NCBI RefSeq assembly: GCF_017916515.1
Contig: NZ_JAFMTA010000001.1
Coordinates: 682,001 to 746,000 of the forward strand
Direction of reading: 5' to 3'
Source of the DNA: Naasia sp. SYSU D00948
GTDB lineage: Bacteria; Actinomycetota; Actinomycetes; Actinomycetales; Microbacteriaceae
Length of the DNA stretch: 64,000 nucleotides
Shown here: positions 10,581-18,371 of the stretch, piece by piece
Layout: the number at the start of each line of letters is the position of its first letter
How positions within the stretch are numbered: the stretch's first letter is position 1
Notes under the pieces: generated by a model
What the model saw: only the letters and a program-made list of their open reading frames with translations
The model's database searches: none
Told to the model about the DNA's origin: nothing
Made by a program: the position numbers and the translations under genes

Positions 10581-10659
10581 TCCGGCCGCGGCAGCAACGC
10601 CATCCGCGCGGCAGGAACAACAGCTGTGGCGAGGCTGCATCCGCCGGGGCGAGCGCGGT

Positions 10660-11181
10660 TCAGCCGGCGGCGAGGACCTTCTCGAGCGTCTGGAGGTTGC
10701 GGGTCGTCACGATCCCGGCGTGCTTCCTGCCTGTCAGCGTGCCGAAGGGGCTGGACAGCGTGCTGCCCTTCTCGACCTCCCAGTAGAGGAGCCCGTCGGC
10801 CGGCCGGACCCGCTCGAGGTCCGAGTCCTCCGGCGCCGCTGCGGCGAGCGTCCGCAGCGTCGCCGGGTCCGTGACGAACACCGCGTACGCGTGCCGCTCC
10901 GGCGACCGGGGGAACGGGTATCCCTCGACCGCCGCGCGGACCGTCTCGAGCGGCACGACGTGGATCGCGGCGTCGTAGCCGAACGCCTCCCCGACCGCCC
11001 GCTCGAGCACGCCGGCGGACTCCGCGGGGTCGGTTTCCGCGTCGAACACGACGTTGCCGCTCGCGAGCACGGTCCGCACGTTCGTCATCCCGGCCTTCTC
11101 GACCACGGCGCGCAGCTCCGCCATCGGGACCTTGTTGCGGCCGCCGACGTTGATCCCGCGGAGCAGCGCGACCTGACGCAT
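10660..11181 (-). CDS. DUF1697 family protein
   Basis: 173 residues starting MRQVALLRGINVGGRNKVPM, the signature start of DUF1697 (LLRGINVGG). The C-terminal part contains the conserved LYWEVEKGSTLSSPFG and GRKHAGIVTTRNLQTLEKV-like segments. No biochemical function is established for the family. The ATG lies 4 nt after the stop of the upstream DHA2 exporter gene, so the two probably form an operon. No separate promoter is visible. Confidence 0.9.
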   Translation of the reverse strand: MRQVALLRGINVGGRNKVPMAELRAVVEKAGMTNVRTVLASGNVVFDAETDPAESAGVLERAVGEAFGYDAAIHVVPLETVRAAVEGYPFPRSPERHAYAVFVTDPATLRTLAAAAPEDSDLERVRPADGLLYWEVEKGSTLSSPFGTLTGRKHAGIVTTRNLQTLEKVLAAG

Positions 11182-11185
11182 CAGC

Positions 11186-12715
11186 TCAGTGGCCGACGGG
11201 CCCCGAGACGGCGTTGTCCGGCTTGCGCACGAACAGGACGGCGACGATCAGCCCGAGCGACATGATCGCCCCGACCAGGAACGCGGCGTGCGTGCCGGCG
11301 ACGGTTCCCGCCACCTCCATGGTGTCGCTCCCGGCCGCCGACGCCCCCACCGCCATCACGGTGATGAACAGCGCCGTGCCGGCCGCCGCGGCCACCTGCT
11401 GGAACGTGCCGAGCACGGCGCTCCCGTGCGAGTAGAGCCTGCGCTGGACCGAGCCCAGTCCGGACGTCATGAGCGGGGTGAAGGTGGCCGACAGGCCGAC
11501 GCTCAGCCCGATGTTGGTGAGCACCAGGGTCCAGATCGACGTGGACTCGTTCACCGTGGTGAGGAGCCACATCGCGCCGCTGATCAGGAGCGTGCCGGGA
11601 ATGAGCAGGAAGCGGGGCCCGTGCCGGTCGTAGATCCGGCCGATGAAGGGGCTCGCGATGCCCATGAGCAGTCCGCCGGGGAGCGTGATCAGGCCGGTCG
11701 CGAGCGGGTCCAGCAGGAGGGCACGCTGCGCGAAGAACGGCAGGAGGATGAACGCCCCGAACATCGTGGCGGTCGCGATGACCATCGATACCATCGCGAT
11801 CGTGAAGATCGGCGAGGTGAACACGCGCAGGTCGAGGAGCGCCCGCTCGTGGCGCTGCAGGAGGATCTGGCGCAGGAGGAACAGCGCGAGGAACACGCCG
11901 CCCGCCGTGAACAGGATCCAGACGGGGATCGCCGCGCCGCCCTCGGCCGACTCGCCGATGCTCGCCAGGCCGTAGACGAGGCCGCCGAAGCCGAGCACGG
12001 CGAGAGGGATCGACAGGACGTCGACCTTGGCGCGCGTCGTCTCCGAGACGGAGACGACCCACTTGGCGCCGATCGCGAGCGTCGCGATCGCGATGGGCAG
12101 CACGATGCCGAAGATCCAGCGCCAGCCGAAGTGCTCGATCACGAAGCCGGACACGGTCGGACCGAGAGCCGGCGCCACGGCGATCACGACCGAGATGTTG
12201 CCCATCATCGCGCCGCGGCGCGCGACGGGCACGAGGTTCATGACCGTGGTCATGAGAAGCGGCATCATGATCGCGGTTCCGGACGCCTGCACGACCCGCG
12301 CGGCGAGCAGCACCTCGAAGACGGGCGCGATCGCGGCGACCGCGGTGCCGACGCTGAACAGCGACATGGCGCTGATGAACAGCGCCTTCGTCGGGATCCG
12401 CTCGATCAGGAAGCCCGTGATCGGGATGACGACGGCCATCGTGAGCATGTAGGCGGTCGTCAGCCACTGCCCGATCGACGGGGCGACGCCGAGATCCTCC
12501 TGGAGGACGGGCAGCGCGACGCCCATCACGGTCTCGTTGAGGATGACCGTGAACGCGGACACCATCAGCACGAGGATCACGTTGCGGTGGTGTCGCGCGA
12601 GCTTGTGCGGCGCGCGGACGACGGGGATGCCCCCCGTGCTGGCGGAGACCACGTCGCGCGCGGCGGTGCTCGGGTAGTCGTCGGTCTCGGGCTGGTCGGT
12701 GTCGGTTCGGCTCAC
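11186..12715 (-). CDS. DHA2-family (EmrB/QacA) MFS drug exporter
   Basis: 509 residues with about 14 hydrophobic segments, the size of proton-coupled DHA2 multidrug exporters. Visible motifs: LNETVMGVALPVL in the first helix (motif D-like), QWLTTAYML in helix 2, and RVVQASGTAIMMPL (motif B) followed by APALGPTVSGF (motif C, the antiporter motif). The charged 45-residue N-terminus is cytoplasmic. It starts with GTG 12715 after a weak CGGAG. It is upstream of the DUF1697 gene and downstream of the nrd terminators. The substrate is unknown. Confidence 0.92.
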   Translation of the reverse strand: MSRTDTDQPETDDYPSTAARDVVSASTGGIPVVRAPHKLARHHRNVILVLMVSAFTVILNETVMGVALPVLQEDLGVAPSIGQWLTTAYMLTMAVVIPITGFLIERIPTKALFISAMSLFSVGTAVAAIAPVFEVLLAARVVQASGTAIMMPLLMTTVMNLVPVARRGAMMGNISVVIAVAPALGPTVSGFVIEHFGWRWIFGIVLPIAIATLAIGAKWVVSVSETTRAKVDVLSIPLAVLGFGGLVYGLASIGESAEGGAAIPVWILFTAGGVFLALFLLRQILLQRHERALLDLRVFTSPIFTIAMVSMVIATATMFGAFILLPFFAQRALLLDPLATGLITLPGGLLMGIASPFIGRIYDRHGPRFLLIPGTLLISGAMWLLTTVNESTSIWTLVLTNIGLSVGLSATFTPLMTSGLGSVQRRLYSHGSAVLGTFQQVAAAAGTALFITVMAVGASAAGSDTMEVAGTVAGTHAAFLVGAIMSLGLIVAVLFVRKPDNAVSGPVGH

Positions 12716-12780
12716 AGGGCGGCTCCGGTGGTCGCTCGAGCTTGCGCCTTGGATTCGGGACGCGCTTGCTGCCCCTGGAG

Positions 12781-12819
12781 GAAAAACAGTACAGAGGGCG
12801 CCAACACGTGACGCCCTCT
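12781..12819 (-). terminator. Rho-independent terminator downstream of nrdB
   Basis: On the minus strand AGAGGGCG (12819-12812) pairs with CGCCCTCT (12800-12793) around an 11-nt loop. A run of five T follows at 12786-12782. It fits the end of the nrd operon transcript. Confidence 0.75.
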
Positions 12820-12852
12820 CTTTATGCCGAGGTCAGCGCGCATGCCCACGCC

Positions 12853-12883
12853 GGCCGGGGCGAATCGGATTCGAGCCCCGGCC
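12853..12883 (-). terminator. Strong hairpin just after nrdB
   Basis: GGCCGGGGC (12853-12861) pairs perfectly with 12875-12883, and the inner GAATC/GATTC also pairs. It starts 10 nt after the nrdB stop. There is no T-run, so it is more likely an mRNA 3'-end stabiliser or the first of two stacked terminators. Confidence 0.5.
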
Positions 12884-12893
12884 GACGGGCGGT

Positions 12894-13883
12894 TCAGGAA
12901 CGCGCGGTGGCCTGCGCGTTGACCTCGTACGAGGTGTTGGTCGACTCGAAGAAGTTCACCAGCTGCAGCGTGTCGTTCGCGGTCGCCATCCACTTCGCGG
13001 GGTTGGACACGTTGTACTCCGGCTCGAAGCCGAGCTCCTCGAGCCGGCGGTCGGCCAGGTACTTGACGTACTGGTTGATGTAGTTCGCGTTGAGGCCGAG
13101 GATGCCGTTCGGCAGGAGGTCGCGGTTGTACTGCTCCTCCATCTCGACGGCGTCCGTGATCATCTTCTTGATCTCGGCGGCGAACTCCGCGGTCTGCAGG
13201 TCGGGGTTCTCGTCGAGCACGGTGAGGATCAGGTTGATGCCGAACTTCAGGTGGAGGCTCTCGTCGCGCACGATCCAGTCGACGAGCGAGCCGAAGTTGC
13301 GCAGCAGGTTCCGCTGGCGGAACGAGAGCGCGACCATGAAGCCCGAGTAGAACCAGATCCCCTCGAGGATGATGTTGTACGCGACGAGGTTCCGGATGAA
13401 GTCCTTCTTGCCGGCCGTCGTCGTGATGTCGAGCTGCTGCTCGGTCATCCGCTTGATGAAGCTGACCTCGAACTCCTCCTTGCGGGCCATCGACGGCACG
13501 TCGATGTGGGAGTTGTAGGCCTCGTCCCGGTCGATCGGGAACGTCTCGAGGACGTACTCGAACGACATGCAGTGGTTCGCCTCCTCCCACATCTGCTTCG
13601 CGAGGTAGAGGTGCGCCTCGGGAGCGTTGATGTAGGGGTACACGCCGAACGCGAGGGCCTTGTTGACCAGCAGCTCGCTCGGGTTGAAGTAGGACATGAG
13701 GAACGTGATCGCGTGGCGCTCCTCGTCCGTCATGCGCTTGAAGTCGGCGATGTCCTCACCGAGCTGGATCTCGTTCGGGAACCACGTGTTCGCCACGGCC
13801 TGCTCGTACAGGTCCATCGCCCACTTGTACCGAACGGGCTTCAGGAGAAGCCCCTCCTGGATGCCGGTGCCGAGGATGCTCAT
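12894..13883 (-). CDS. nrdB: Ribonucleotide reductase small subunit, class Ic-type (Mn/Fe)
   Basis: 329 residues. The six carboxylate/histidine ligands are present with the exact spacing of class I R2 proteins: E70, E101, H104, E174, E208, H211. Two features mark subclass Ic, known from Chlamydia trachomatis. The first ligand is Glu (E70) instead of Asp, and the residue seven after E101, where the radical Tyr should be, is F108. Such proteins use a Mn(IV)/Fe(III) cofactor in place of a tyrosyl radical. It partners with NrdA encoded upstream. AGGA lies 7 nt before the ATG. It is the last gene of the operon, followed by two hairpins. Cofactor type is inferred from residues only. Confidence 0.93.
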   Translation of the reverse strand: MSILGTGIQEGLLLKPVRYKWAMDLYEQAVANTWFPNEIQLGEDIADFKRMTDEERHAITFLMSYFNPSELLVNKALAFGVYPYINAPEAHLYLAKQMWEEANHCMSFEYVLETFPIDRDEAYNSHIDVPSMARKEEFEVSFIKRMTEQQLDITTTAGKKDFIRNLVAYNIILEGIWFYSGFMVALSFRQRNLLRNFGSLVDWIVRDESLHLKFGINLILTVLDENPDLQTAEFAAEIKKMITDAVEMEEQYNRDLLPNGILGLNANYINQYVKYLADRRLEELGFEPEYNVSNPAKWMATANDTLQLVNFFESTNTSYEVNAQATARS

Positions 13884-13933
13884 ATGTTGTTCCTAACGCT
13901 GGGCCGTGGCCGTGGATTCCCTGGTGACGGCGA

Positions 13934-14041
13934 TTATTGGCAGGAGTCGCACTGGAGGAGGTCCATCGGGTCCATCGGCACGATGTAGATCGATCCGGTG
14001 GCCGTGGACACCCCGTCGCCCCCGAAGTCGCGGGCGCTCAC
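13934..14041 (-). CDS. 35-residue ORF carrying the NrdA C-terminal redox tail
   Basis: A short frame starting with GTG 14041, which overlaps the nrdA TGA as GTGA. It ends DPMDLLQCDSCQ, with C31 and C34. A CxxC close to the C-terminus is the swinging tail of class I large subunits that re-reduces the active-site disulfide. The upstream NrdA frame ends without any such cysteines. So either the tail is a separate, translationally coupled peptide that works in trans, or a -1 frameshift (programmed, or a sequence error) joins it to NrdA. A second GTG ten codons in gives a 25-residue version. It lies between nrdA and nrdB. The tail function is well supported; how it is expressed is open. Confidence 0.7.
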   Translation of the reverse strand: MSARDFGGDGVSTATGSIYIVPMDPMDLLQCDSCQ

Positions 14042-16542
14042 GAGTCCGCCTTGGGAGCGAGACCGCCGAAGCCGAAGCCGCGGCGGGCGGGAGCCGGGAC
14101 GGCGGGCTCGGCCTCGGGCACCGCCGACACCGCGGACGCCTTCTCCGGCGTGACCGGCTGGGCGGCGCCGAAGCCGCGCTTCGTGCCCTCGGTGATGGTC
14201 TCCGCCTTGTTGACGCGCACCGTCGACTGCTCGGCGGTGTGCCGCGGCTTCATGTGCAGGTAGTACGTCGTCTTGACGCCCCGCTCCCACGCCGCGTAGT
14301 AGATGTCCATCATGTCGCCGAGGTCGCGCGTCTCGAGGTACATGTTGCGGCTGATGGCCTGGTCGATCCACTTCTGAGCGCGGGCCGCGACCTCGAGGAA
14401 GGCGTACGGCGAGAGCTGGAAGCTCGTCTTGTACGCGGCCTTCACGCTGTCCGGGATCTCCGCGATGTTCTGGATGTCGCCCTGGCTGCGCAGGATCGAC
14501 TCGCGGACGCGCTCCCAGAGGCCGAGCTTCTGCAGGTCGGCGACCAGGTTGCGGTTCACCTCGAGGAACTTGCCGGACGAGGTCGCGCGGCTGAAGATCT
14601 GCGAGAACTGCGGGTCGAGGCCGGGGGTGGTGCCGGCGACGAGGCCGATTGACGCGGTGGGCGCGATCGCCATGAGCGTCGCGTTGCGCATCCCGCCCTT
14701 GACCTTGGCGCGGAGCGCATCCCAGTCGAGCCGGGTCTTGCGGGTCACCTTGACGGGGACCCCGCGGTCGGCCTCCGTGAGCGCGATCGAGTCGAGCGGC
14801 ACCATTCCCTGGGACCAGCGCGAGCCCTGGAAGTTCTGGTACGCGCCCCGGCTCTGCGCGAGGTCGGCCGACTCGTCGATCGCCGCGTAGGAGACGTGCT
14901 CCATGATCTCGTCGATCAGGTCGTAGGCCTCCTCGCTCTCGTACGAGAAGCCGAGCTTCTCGACGACGTCGGTGAATCCCATCACGCCGAGGCCGATCGC
15001 GCGGTTCTGCTGGTTCGAGAAGTCCGCCTCGTCGACGCTCGAGAGCGTGATGTCGATGAGGTTGTCGAGCTGCCGCACCGCGAGGCGGGCGCTCTCCTCC
15101 ATCTGCGCCCAGTCGAAGGCGAGCTTGCCGTCGACCTCGACGAGGTGCCGGGACAGGTTGATCGACGCCAGGTTGCAGACGGAGACGTTGTCGCGGTCCT
15201 GCGGGAGGCAGATCTCGGTGCAGAGGTTGGAGAGGTGGATCGTGCCCGTGTTGTTGTTGAGGGCGCGGTTGTTGATCGTGTCCTTCCAGGTGAGCCAGGG
15301 GTGGCTCGTGGTCTGGAGGGCGATGAGGATCGCCTTGAACTGCTCGCGCGCCTTGATGCGCTTGAACATCCGGAGCCTGCCGGCCTCGGCCTCCGCGATG
15401 TAGTGCGCGTAGCGGGCCGAGAACTCCTTGCCGTAGAGCTCGTTGAGGTCGGCGACCTCCAGCGGGTCGAAGAGGTACCAGTCCTCGTCGTTCTGGACCC
15501 GCTTCATGAACTCGTCCGAGATCCACACGGCGGTGTTGGCGGTGCGGGTGCGGCGGTACGGGTCGCCGGAGTTCTGGCGGAGGTCGAGGAACTCGGGGAA
15601 GTCGAGGTGCCAGTTCTCCATGTAGAAGCAGAGGGCGCCGAACTTCTTGCCGCCGCGGCTGACCGCCCGCAGGATCGAGTCGATCGTGTGCATGAAGGGG
15701 ATCGGCCCGGTCGAGGTGGTGTTGTTCGACCGGATGGGCGAGCCCTGCGCGCGCAGCTTGGTGACAGAGAGGCCGATGCCGCCCGTGCCCTTCGTGAGCC
15801 ACATGACATCGCGGGTGGTCTTCGCGATGTGCTCGATGTCGTCCTGCATCTCCATGACGAAGCAGTTGGACAGCTGCGGGTACTTGGTGCCGGCGTTGAC
15901 GAGCGTCGAGCCCGCCGCGAGGTAGTCGAGCGTCGACATCTTGCGGTAGAACGCGATCGCGGTGGAGGTCGGGTCCTGCTCGTTGAGCGAGAGACCCATG
16001 GCGATGCGCATCCAGAAGTACTGCGGCACCTCGAGCGGCTCGCCGTTGCGCGCCTTGATGCCGTACCGGTTGTTCAGCGTGACGACGCCGATGTACTTGA
16101 GCAGCTCGTCGCCCGCGGGCTCCAGCGCCTCGGCCAGGCGGTCCAGGTCGAACAGCGTCGCGAGACGGTCGTCGAGGAGGTCCTCCGCGACGCCGCGCTC
16201 GATGTACGGGCGGAACTTGAGCGTGTGCAGCGCCTTGAGCTCCGCGGCGGTCTCGTAGTCGCCGAGCACGCGCTTGTAGATGGTCTTGAGCAGCAGCCGC
16301 GCGGCCACGGTGTCGAATGCAGGGTCGTCCTTGACGTTCTGCAGCGCCACCTGGATGACGGCCTCGTCGAGCTGCTGGGTGGTGATCCCGTCGAAGAGGG
16401 TGAGCTCCAGCTCCGACGCGATCTGGGTGACCCAGGTGATGTTCTCGTCGAGGCCGGCACTCGCGTGCTCGATCGCGAGGTTGATCTTGTTGGCGTCGTA
16501 GGGCTCCCGGTCCCCATTGCGCTTGACGACGGTTATAGACAC
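14038..16542 (-). CDS. nrdA: Ribonucleotide reductase large subunit NrdA (lacks own CxxC tail)
   Basis: 834 residues. An N-terminal ATP-cone (residues ~3-90, VVKRNGDREPYD) is the allosteric activity site. The catalytic barrel has the redox cysteine in LSNCFVME, the NLCTEICLP motif with the radical-site Cys and catalytic Asn/Glu, and the second redox cysteine in VCNLASINL. The C-terminus after RVNKAETI is a low-complexity linker (Ala/Pro/Val with RGFGxG repeats) that stops at APKADS without the usual cysteine pair. The pair is found in the overlapping next frame. GTG 16542 is preceded by GGGAGG. It reduces NDPs to dNDPs with NrdB. Confidence 0.94.
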   Translation of the reverse strand: MSITVVKRNGDREPYDANKINLAIEHASAGLDENITWVTQIASELELTLFDGITTQQLDEAVIQVALQNVKDDPAFDTVAARLLLKTIYKRVLGDYETAAELKALHTLKFRPYIERGVAEDLLDDRLATLFDLDRLAEALEPAGDELLKYIGVVTLNNRYGIKARNGEPLEVPQYFWMRIAMGLSLNEQDPTSTAIAFYRKMSTLDYLAAGSTLVNAGTKYPQLSNCFVMEMQDDIEHIAKTTRDVMWLTKGTGGIGLSVTKLRAQGSPIRSNNTTSTGPIPFMHTIDSILRAVSRGGKKFGALCFYMENWHLDFPEFLDLRQNSGDPYRRTRTANTAVWISDEFMKRVQNDEDWYLFDPLEVADLNELYGKEFSARYAHYIAEAEAGRLRMFKRIKAREQFKAILIALQTTSHPWLTWKDTINNRALNNNTGTIHLSNLCTEICLPQDRDNVSVCNLASINLSRHLVEVDGKLAFDWAQMEESARLAVRQLDNLIDITLSSVDEADFSNQQNRAIGLGVMGFTDVVEKLGFSYESEEAYDLIDEIMEHVSYAAIDESADLAQSRGAYQNFQGSRWSQGMVPLDSIALTEADRGVPVKVTRKTRLDWDALRAKVKGGMRNATLMAIAPTASIGLVAGTTPGLDPQFSQIFSRATSSGKFLEVNRNLVADLQKLGLWERVRESILRSQGDIQNIAEIPDSVKAAYKTSFQLSPYAFLEVAARAQKWIDQAISRNMYLETRDLGDMMDIYYAAWERGVKTTYYLHMKPRHTAEQSTVRVNKAETITEGTKRGFGAAQPVTPEKASAVSAVPEAEPAVPAPARRGFGFGGLAPKADS

Positions 16543-16760
16543 GACTGCCTCCCACTGTCCGGTCGACGAACGACCACGAGCGACCTCGTATGAGGTCGCA
16601 TCCCCCCAGAACCCCGCACTGCCGGCGGGGCAACAACCGGAACGTCTCCGGACCCCGGGCCACCCGAAGGCCGGGGTCCGGAGAACGATTCCGTACAGTC
16701 GTCCGCCTGGGATTCCAGAGCCACCCGAAGACCTGGATTCCGTGCGGCGAGCCGACCGAA
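16543..16760 (-). ncRNA. nrd operon leader with two hairpins sharing one loop
   Basis: About 218 nt of untranslated leader between the inferred start site and the nrdA GTG. Going 5' to 3' on the minus strand there is a 9-bp stem with one mismatch (16741-16710), then a 13-bp perfect stem (16683-16646), then a small palindrome (16599-16580) close to the ribosome binding site. The first two have different stem sequences but the same ten loop bases (CTTCGGGTGG, at 16730-16721 and 16669-16660). That is the pattern of a conserved RNA element rather than of a chance repeat. I do not recognise it as a cobalamin or other known riboswitch. Confidence 0.4.
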
Positions 16761-16761
16761 A

Positions 16762-16809
16762 ATCACTATATATGGGGCTCTGAACATGGCGGCAACCCTA
16801 GATGTGGCG
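16762..16809 (-). promoter_or_regulatory. nrd promoter with two NrdR-box-like sites
   Basis: On the minus strand -35 TTGCCG (16795-16790) and -10 TATATA (16772-16767) are 17 nt apart. Two 16-nt segments, 16762-16777 (best, containing CACTATATAT) and 16794-16809 (weaker), resemble the NrdR consensus and start 32 nt apart, the three-turn spacing typical of NrdR box pairs. NrdR represses nrd genes when dATP is high. The first box overlaps the -10. Confidence 0.6.
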
Positions 16810-16903
16810 GCGTGTCGTGCACAGAGTGTGCACAACCCAGGACTACTTATCCACACGCTACGCCGCACCCCTGACACTTCCTGGGCTCTAGGATTCTTGC
16901 CCT

Positions 16904-18112
16904 GTGAGTAGTTACGCCGGCCTGCTGAGAACGAGGGGCGTCGCTCGCATCATCTCGGCGCAGCTGCTGGCCCGATTCCCGAGCGGCATGCTCTCGCTGG
17001 GCTTCCTGCTGCACATCGAGCGGACCACCGGGTCGTACGGCGCGGCGGGTCTCGTCCTCGCCTCGCTGAGCGTCGGGCAGGCGGTCTCGGGACCGCTCAC
17101 GAGCAGGCTCATGGGCCGGTTCGGGATGCGCCCGGTCATCGCGTCGGCGGTGGTCCTCTGCAGCCTCGCGATCGTGGAGATCGCGCTGGTGCCGCAGCCG
17201 GTCCCCGCGTCGATGGCGGTCGCGCTCGTCGCGGGCCTCACCTTCCCGCCCATCCAGCCGGCGGTCCGGACGATCTACCCGAAGATGGTGAACTCGCGAC
17301 AGCTGACCCCGCTGTTCTCGCTCGACGCGTCGGCGCAGGAGCTGATCTGGATCGGCGGGCCGGTGCTCGTCACGTTCGTGTCGACCCAGATCGGGACCGT
17401 CGAGGGCGTCCTGCTCTCCGTCGTGATGATGACGGGCGGCGGGCTCTGGTTCCTCGCCTCGCCCGAGGTGGGACGGGTGCGCATCCCCCGCAGCAAGCGG
17501 CGGCTCGGAGCGGTCCTCGCGAAGCCCACCGTGCTCCTCGCGACGATCGTCGGGTTCCTCCTCATCGCCTCGTGCGCGGCCGTCGAGGCCTCCGTCGTCG
17601 CCGCATTCGGCGAGGAGGGGCCGCAGGCGGGCATCGTGCTCGCGATCTGGGCGCTCGGCTCGCTCGCGGGCGGGCTCCTGTTCGGACACATCCCGATCGG
17701 CCCGTGGGCGCTCGCGCGCCGCGTGCTGCTCGTGACCGTGGGGCTCGCTGCGGCGGTCGCGATCCTCGACTTCTGGTGGCTCTCCCTGACCCTGGTGATC
17801 TCCGGCCTGGGTCTCGCGCCGGCGCTCGCGGTGCTGTCCGCGATCACGTCCTCGAGCGTGAAGTTCAGCGACACGGCCGAGGCGTACGGCTGGATCGGCA
17901 CGGGCCAGCTGATCGGGGCCGCGCTCGGCTCGGGCGTCGCGGGCTTCCTCATCGATGCGCAGGGAGCACTCGGCGGGTTCTGGACCGGCTTCGCGTTCGC
18001 GGCGGCGGCCACCCTCGCCGCGGTCGCGGGCAAGCGCTGGCACCCCGACCTGCGCCACCGCGACCCCAGCCCGCTGCCGGACACCGACTCGATCCCCGTC
18101 CAGCCCAGCTGA
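16904..18112 (+). CDS. MFS transporter
   Basis: 402 residues with about 11-12 hydrophobic segments. The loop 2-3 region (LMGRFGMRPV, residues ~62-72) fits the MFS GxxxDRxGRR position but has lost the Asp. It resembles uncharacterised actinobacterial MFS proteins; the substrate is unknown. The GTG at 16904 follows TAGGAT (16889-16894) at a leaderless-like distance, with no Shine-Dalgarno. It is divergent from the nrd operon with a 361-bp shared upstream region. It ends before the TCAGGA repeat region. Confidence 0.82.
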   Translation: MSSYAGLLRTRGVARIISAQLLARFPSGMLSLGFLLHIERTTGSYGAAGLVLASLSVGQAVSGPLTSRLMGRFGMRPVIASAVVLCSLAIVEIALVPQPVPASMAVALVAGLTFPPIQPAVRTIYPKMVNSRQLTPLFSLDASAQELIWIGGPVLVTFVSTQIGTVEGVLLSVVMMTGGGLWFLASPEVGRVRIPRSKRRLGAVLAKPTVLLATIVGFLLIASCAAVEASVVAAFGEEGPQAGIVLAIWALGSLAGGLLFGHIPIGPWALARRVLLVTVGLAAAVAILDFWWLSLTLVISGLGLAPALAVLSAITSSSVKFSDTAEAYGWIGTGQLIGAALGSGVAGFLIDAQGALGGFWTGFAFAAAATLAAVAGKRWHPDLRHRDPSPLPDTDSIPVQPS

Positions 18113-18186
18113 CGCGGCCGGCGACCGGTTGCGCGGCCGACCCCTTTCGCGGCCGCCCCCCCCTAGCCGCTGACGCCCTGCGCGGA

Positions 18187-18319
18187 TCAGGAGATCCTGC
18201 GCGGATCAGGACACTCGGCGGGTTCCCGTCGCCGTTCAGGAAGAAACGCCGCCCGGCGCACGGGAAGTCCTGATCCGCGCAGCAGCACCGACCCGTCTCC
18301 CGCCGACCGGACGTCCTGA
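18187..18319. repeat. Five TCAGGA/TCCTGA elements, second cluster
   Basis: TCAGGA at 18187, 18206 and 18236 and TCCTGA at 18268 and 18314, four of them in the longer context GCGGATCAGGA. The direct and inverted copies can form hairpins. They lie between the MFS stop and the promoter of the AKR gene. Together with 6520-6657 they form a dispersed repeat family. Confidence 0.6.
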
Positions 18320-18360
18320 TCCGCGCGAACCACCGCCGCCTCGACCGCGATCGGCCTGCG

Positions 18361-18366
18361 GATAAT
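18361..18366 (+). promoter_or_regulatory. -10 element GATAAT of a leaderless promoter
   Basis: GATAAT lies five bases before GTG 18372, with a TG three bases further upstream (extended -10). There is no ribosome binding site, which supports a leaderless AKR mRNA. Confidence 0.5.
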
Positions 18367-18371
18367 GGACC

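Noticed and set aside
4461-10640. Minus-strand open frame of 2059 codons opposite hrpA
   Set aside because: Only its last 397 codons (the MFS gene) encode a recognisable protein. The rest is an Arg/Glu/Ala-rich antisense frame caused by high GC and codon bias of hrpA and the AKR gene.
5819-10786. Plus-strand open frame of 1655 codons overlapping hrpA in another frame
   Set aside because: Low-complexity Arg/Pro/Gly composition, no ribosome binding site, fully covered by real genes.
12840-12890. Possible tRNA because of a GATTCGA sequence in a stable stem
   Set aside because: It is one long hairpin without D-arm, anticodon arm or acceptor; better explained as an operon-end hairpin.
13934-16663. 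Long minus-strand frame of 909 codons in the -1 frame of nrdA
   Set aside because: Most of it is a composition shadow of nrdA. Only the last 36 codons, downstream of the nrdA stop, have protein-like sequence and were kept as the redox tail.
16543-16760. Cobalamin riboswitch in the nrd leader
   Set aside because: No B12-box-like core sequence is visible, and the reductase is oxygen-dependent class I. The repeated loop does not match a riboswitch I know.
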